DNA from: CATQHB01 sp965262595
Lineage (GTDB): Bacteria; Chloroflexota; Dehalococcoidia; Lucifugimonadales; UBA3495
Length of the DNA: 64,000 nt
Assembly (NCBI GenBank): GCA_965262595.1
Contig: OZ253548.1
Coordinates: 2,480,001-2,544,000 of the forward strand
Direction: 5' to 3'
In this document: one piece after another, positions 60,369 to 64,000 of the stretch
How the letters are laid out: every line of letters begins with the position of its first letter
Position numbering within the stretch: the first letter of the stretch is position 1
The notes under the pieces: generated by a model
Told to the model about the DNA's origin: nothing
Seen by the model: the letters and a program-made list of their open reading frames with translations, nothing else
Database searches by the model: none
Made by a program: the position numbers and the translations under genes

Positions 60369-61223
60369 CTAGTTGGGGGACTGCATTGCCCGGGTAGCCG
60401 CTTCCAGCATTACCGCCACCGGAGCGGGCTGCTCGTGCCACAGCTCAAAGGACGCCGCGCCCTGGTACACCAGCATTTGGATGCCGCCCAGGGTGGCTGC
60501 GCCTGTTTGGGCCGCCTCCCGCAGCAATCGGGTTTCCAGGGGATTATACACCAGGTCATAGACCAGGGCGGTGACGGGGATGGCCTGGCGGGGTAAGGGG
60601 GAGTCCGCGTCCCCCGGCCCGTGGGCCATGCCAATCGTAGTGCAGTTGACTATAAGTTCGGCAGAGGCGGCGGCTTCGGCTAAGTCAGCGCCGGATAGAG
60701 GGATGGCCTGAGCGGTTATGCCCCGTCCCCGGGCCAGTTGGGCCAGACTTTCCGCCCGCTCCGGAGTGCGGTTGGCAATCGTCAAATGGCCGACTCCCTC
60801 CCGGGCCAGGGCCAGGACTACGCCCCGGGCCGCGCCGCCGGCTCCCAGGATCAGCGTTCGGCGGCCTCGGGGTTGAAAGCCGCCGCCCTGCTGCAAGGCG
60901 CGTAAAAAGCCATAGCCGTCGGTGTTGTGTCCGGTAAGCCGTCCCTGCCGGTTTACGATAGTATTGACCGCTCCGGCCTCCGTTGCCCAATCGTCAATCT
61001 CGTCCAAAAAGGGTATTACCGCCTCCTTGTGGGGCACGGTGACGTTGATGCCCAATACACCCGGCTGCCGTAGCCCGGCGACAAACTTCCCCACGTCCTC
61101 CGGCGCGACCGGATAGGCCCGGTACTCAGCGTCAACGCCGCAAAAATCCAGCGCCGCCTGCTGAAAGACGGGCGATATGGAGTGGCCGATGGGATAGCCG
61201 ATGATGCCCAGGGAGGTGTTCAT
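60369..61223 (-). CDS. aroE: Shikimate dehydrogenase
   Basis: The NADPH enzyme reduces 3-dehydroshikimate to shikimate. The 284 residues include GYPIGHSISPVFQQAAL, catalytic K66 (NVTVPHKE), D102 (GHNTDGYGFLRAL), and the NADP loop GAGGAARGVVLAL followed by NRTPERA. The ATG at 61223 overlaps the stop of the upstream DNA methyltransferase gene (ATGA), so its translation may be coupled to that gene. Confidence 0.96.
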   Translation of the reverse strand: MNTSLGIIGYPIGHSISPVFQQAALDFCGVDAEYRAYPVAPEDVGKFVAGLRQPGVLGINVTVPHKEAVIPFLDEIDDWATEAGAVNTIVNRQGRLTGHNTDGYGFLRALQQGGGFQPRGRRTLILGAGGAARGVVLALAREGVGHLTIANRTPERAESLAQLARGRGITAQAIPLSGADLAEAAASAELIVNCTTIGMAHGPGDADSPLPRQAIPVTALVYDLVYNPLETRLLREAAQTGAATLGGIQMLVYQGAASFELWHEQPAPVAVMLEAATRAMQSPN

Positions 61224-62740
61224 AGTTTTAGTGACCTGAACCAGGATTCTGCGTATTGGGGGATTTCTCCGTTGTCATTCAAGTGAGTAAGTGCGGCTTC
61301 CAAGTCGCCGCCAGGGATCTCATCAAAGATATCAGGAGTGGGAACCAATGCTCCGTTGAGGTCGTTTGGCTCGAACTTGTCCAGGGAGTCGCCGTATTTT
61401 CTGATAGATAAGGATAGTATCTCCCGGCCAATCTTGGAGAAAAAATAGAGGAAGAGGTGGTCAATATACCGGAGGCCGAGCAAGTTGGGTTGAAACCCGT
61501 GAAAACAGGTCAGGTTTAAGGCAGCCGAGGTATTCCGAATTATCTTGTATCCGCCTCTGGAGAACACTCCCAAGAGCAAGGGCGAAGGTTGACGGCTTTC
61601 CGTCTTGTACCAGGGCTTTCGGCTTTTGGTCAAGAATCTCCGGTTGTAACCCTGCTGCTCGCCGACGCAAATGTAGTTACCAGCCTTCTCCGAAGTCTTG
61701 CCGTGGATGTCAAATAGCAGCGCCGGTTCATCCTGCTTTATTAAATTTTGGTAGTCAGCCTCGGTGAAGAAGGGAGTCTTAATCTGTGAGCTTCTGGTAA
61801 CAACCTGGGTAACTTCCGAATCGCCAAGTCCCAAGTCACTTGCCCGGGAAGGCTTGAGTACAAAAAACTGGTTAGCGCCGGTGGCTATTCCTCTGCTGAA
61901 TCTACCGTAATGTTTCAAAGGAACTGAATTGGTCCGGTCAACAACTGCTGCATTTTCGTCGAAATAGGGGAGCCATTTCTCCGCTGGAGAAAGGTCTTTG
62001 TAAGGAATTGCCGCCAGTGGTTCGCCTTCCAAAATGGAGCCAAGGTGTTCAATAGAGTGAGCCACGTAAAACCTGGCATCGGAAAAGGTGCGTGACGAGT
62101 CATAGAGAATCAGGCCGACGGAAGTAATCGAATCCGGGAAGACATCCTTTTCACAGTCGAGCCTGATGATTGCGACCAAGTGATTCCCGTCAATGAGCCG
62201 CTCTTTCACCATTGTTCCATACCCGGTATTCAGAAATTCCAGGGGCATTATATAAGCCAGCCGGCCCGGAGCTTCTAACTCAGCCAAAGACTTGATGAGA
62301 AACGCAGATGCAGTGTTAATGTAGCCGGACAGCTTAAGGTTTAATTCCTTTTCAAACTGCTCAAATACGAGATTGCGATTCAGGAACTTCTGAAACCTCA
62401 GGTAAGGCGGGTTGCACACTATGTTCTCGTACTTCCGCCCCCAGGATAGGAGGTAATCTTCCCGGTAAACTTTGGCTGGATGCTCAGGGTTAGTCGCTTT
62501 CCAATGGTTCAAAATATCGGGGTCAACCTCGCTTCCGGTGAAGGCGACATCGGCATTCGGGGTTGTGGCGTCCAGGAAAGCGCCCATTCCGAATGCAGGG
62601 TCGTGGACTGACGCATTTCCTGATTCCAAGACCCACTGAACCATGAACGCGGCGACTTTGGGATGGGTGAAAAACTGCCCCAAAGACTTTCGGTGTGAGC
62701 TACTGACTGTTGCCAAGTAGTTTGCTTTATCGAGCGCCAT
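61220..62740 (-). CDS. N6-adenine DNA methyltransferase (TaqI/Eco57I-like)
   Basis: The 506-residue type II methyltransferase has the order SAM motif, catalytic motif, recognition domain. GQFFTHPKVAAFM is at 21-33, DPAFGMGAFL at 47-56 and NPPYLRF at 110-116 (N-P-P-Y marks adenine targets). The C-terminal part would be the TaqI-like recognition domain. I chose ATG 62740; the preceding nuclease frame ends inside it. Its stop overlaps aroE (ATGA). Confidence 0.88.
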   Translation of the reverse strand: MALDKANYLATVSSSHRKSLGQFFTHPKVAAFMVQWVLESGNASVHDPAFGMGAFLDATTPNADVAFTGSEVDPDILNHWKATNPEHPAKVYREDYLLSWGRKYENIVCNPPYLRFQKFLNRNLVFEQFEKELNLKLSGYINTASAFLIKSLAELEAPGRLAYIMPLEFLNTGYGTMVKERLIDGNHLVAIIRLDCEKDVFPDSITSVGLILYDSSRTFSDARFYVAHSIEHLGSILEGEPLAAIPYKDLSPAEKWLPYFDENAAVVDRTNSVPLKHYGRFSRGIATGANQFFVLKPSRASDLGLGDSEVTQVVTRSSQIKTPFFTEADYQNLIKQDEPALLFDIHGKTSEKAGNYICVGEQQGYNRRFLTKSRKPWYKTESRQPSPLLLGVFSRGGYKIIRNTSAALNLTCFHGFQPNLLGLRYIDHLFLYFFSKIGREILSLSIRKYGDSLDKFEPNDLNGALVPTPDIFDEIPGGDLEAALTHLNDNGEIPQYAESWFRSLKL

Positions 62741-63484
62741 TAGTAATCTCTTCCGAAAATACTTCAAGGTCCAAGTAGCCCCTACCGCCTTGAAATGTTA
62801 CATAGAATATCAATCGGCCACGGCCCAGTTCCTTTCTTTGAGGTATCCACTGAGTTCTATTAGCGTCTGAGACGATGCCCAGCTTCTTGCTCTGAAATCC
62901 AGTTCCCTGAAAGTATCAGCGGACGCTTCCCGCATCATTTTGTGGATAGCCGGACTCTTTTCCAATAGCGCTTGGGAGTGGGGCGTCTTCAAGATAAGCT
63001 GCTGTAGCCTCGCACACTCGGCTTCTGCTTGCCGGGTTCTCTCATCTATGAAGGCAGCGTATCTCATTGAAAGAAAACTGCTGGACCTAACTTCAATAGC
63101 GGCGATAGCGGATTCGACTAACTCCGGGCTGGTTAAATCATAAGTTCTATCATCCGGGACATCAGACCGTCGGAAAACCAGAAGGTCCGGCTTCTTACCG
63201 ATACTGTTCAGTTCTTCCTGATAAGCTGCAAAGAACTCCGGGAAACCCGGCTCACCGACAGCCAACGAGTCATCTCGGCCATATTTTAAGGCACGATATT
63301 CTTGCGAATGCTCATTGATGGCGTTGAAGACTATCTCTTCGGCCCAGTCGCCTTGTTCTTTGTTGGTTAGGAACGCTGAACTAGCTAACGTTGGCAACCG
63401 CCCTTTGACTTCCACATCCGTATTAATTTCATAAGGCGATTCAGCGATGAGCCGGCTGATTGTTTCTTGGTAAGTTTCTCCCAT
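62727..63484 (-). pseudogene. Type II restriction endonuclease (AccI-family-like), frameshifted near its end
   Basis: The first 224 residues (from ATG 63484 after GGAAAGGGGG) have a PD-(D/E)xK-type core, KKPDLLVF (D100) and AIEVRSSSF (E131), and resemble AccI-type nucleases. This assignment is tentative. After NWAVAD a TGA stops the frame. A one-base shift there opens a tail IFYVTFQGGRGYLDLEVFS continuing to TAA at 62727-62729, overlapping the methyltransferase start. Such an overlap is usual in R-M operons and suggests that the ancestral gene was about 252 residues long. Confidence 0.68.
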
Positions 63485-63519
63485 CCCGACCCCCTTTCCG
63501 GTAAATGACGCGTAGGCCC

Positions 63520-64000
63520 CTATCCCCCCAACTGCCCGATTATCTCTCCCAGCCTTTGCTGCTGTTCTTGCAGGTTGCGGAGGCGTTCCTGCTCCGTTTC
63601 CACCACCTCCGGGCGGGCCTTGGCGCGGAAGTTGGGGTTATTTACCAGCTTTTCCTTCCGCTCCAGGTCCTGTTGGCAATGGGCCAGCTCCTCTTGCAGC
63701 CGCTGCTGCTCGGCGGCCAGGTCAACCACTCCCTCCAATGGCAGCCGCACTACCAGGGGGTTGACCAGCAGCGTGATACCGCGGGGTTGTTCCGACAAGT
63801 CGGGGACGCCGGAGGTGATGCGCAACGGCTCAATTCGGGACAGGGTACGGATTACCTCGGCTTCTTCCTCGATTGCCCCTTGCAGCCCGTTGGCTTGCAC
63901 CAGGGCCTCCAGTTGCCGGTTGGCCGGTATGCGCAGCTGCGAACGGGTGTTGCGCACCGCCCGGATGGTCTGCATTACCAGGGATATTTCCTCCTCGGCC
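63520..64000 (-). CDS. valS: Valyl-tRNA synthetase, C-terminal part (cut by window edge)
   Basis: The visible 160 residues are the end of ValS: the last part of the anticodon-binding domain (EEEISLVMQTIRAVRNTRSQLRIPAN) and the coiled-coil tRNA-binding arm (LEGVVDLAAEQQRLQEELAHCQQDLERKEKLVNNPNFRAKARPEVVETEQERL). The gene continues beyond 64000. The restriction gene begins 35 nt after its stop on the same strand. Confidence 0.93.
   Translation of the reverse strand, partial: AEEEISLVMQTIRAVRNTRSQLRIPANRQLEALVQANGLQGAIEEEAEVIRTLSRIEPLRITSGVPDLSEQPRGITLLVNPLVVRLPLEGVVDLAAEQQRLQEELAHCQQDLERKEKLVNNPNFRAKARPEVVETEQERLRNLQEQQQRLGEIIGQLGG

Overview
The window looks like a bacterial chromosome segment of fairly high GC with GTG and TTG starts and good Shine-Dalgarno sites. 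Gene content points to Chloroflexota, probably a Dehalococcoidia/SAR202-like lineage: luciferase-family flavin oxidoreductases, several amidohydrolases, a CocE hydrolase, an epoxide hydrolase, acetamidase/formamidase, an F420-type PPOX oxidoreductase, a BtpA-like protein, a Rv2578c-like radical SAM protein and REP-like intergenic repeats. The lineage is an inference from gene content only. About 60 genes are listed. TGA is used as a normal stop codon.

Layout. 1-10 kb: trxB, purA, an alpha/beta hydrolase, a small retropepsin-like protein, trmO, a full-length Rel (p)ppGpp enzyme and a nitronate monooxygenase. 10-18 kb: tRNA-Gly(TCC), radical SAM protein, phoU, CocE hydrolase, Smr protein, VOC protein, agmatinase-like enzyme and btpA. 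18.2-21.9 kb: an AT-richer restriction-modification (R-M) cassette with two DNA methyltransferases and a PLD-fold nuclease resembling BfiI. 22-29 kb: amidohydrolase, an AT-rich DUF3644/HEPN-like gene, a dapB-like remnant, luciferase-like oxidoreductase, epoxide hydrolase, DUF6226 and hemD. 30-32.3 kb: a sulfite reductase behind a cysteine-rich leader peptide and terminator. 33.5-36.4 kb: pstCAB behind a triple Pho-box-like repeat. 36.8-46.9 kb: metabolic enzymes, a DUF4268 gene with an internal TGA, ggt and radC. 47-49 kb: a 36-bp tandem repeat and a decayed cation/proton antiporter-rhodanese gene. 49-56 kb: TPP enzyme, F420-type oxidoreductase, HEAT protein, nnr, acpS, metF and a PaREP1-like protein. 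56.6-59 kb: Uma2 nuclease, hicBA and a NucS-like nuclease. 59-64 kb: a continuous minus-strand block valS-REase-MTase-aroE-aroC.

The strongest observation is upstream of the sulfite reductase. A near-consensus promoter starts an almost leaderless 16-codon ORF, MLVTNLNCCFCTCPPT, with four clustered Cys codons. It is followed by a GC hairpin and a strong intrinsic terminator, and then the TTG start of the reductase. This has the architecture of cysteine-responsive transcription attenuation. HemD, which makes the siroheme/heme precursor, lies just downstream on the same strand.

A second theme is the abundance of short tandem repeats with units of 5 to 36 bp. They lie in intergenic regions, in two cases directly next to a ribosome-binding site or -10 element, and also in-frame inside protein linkers. 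A third theme is broken genes: two in-frame TGA codons and three apparent single-base deletions beside C runs. These could be real gene decay or assembly error, and the sequence alone cannot decide.
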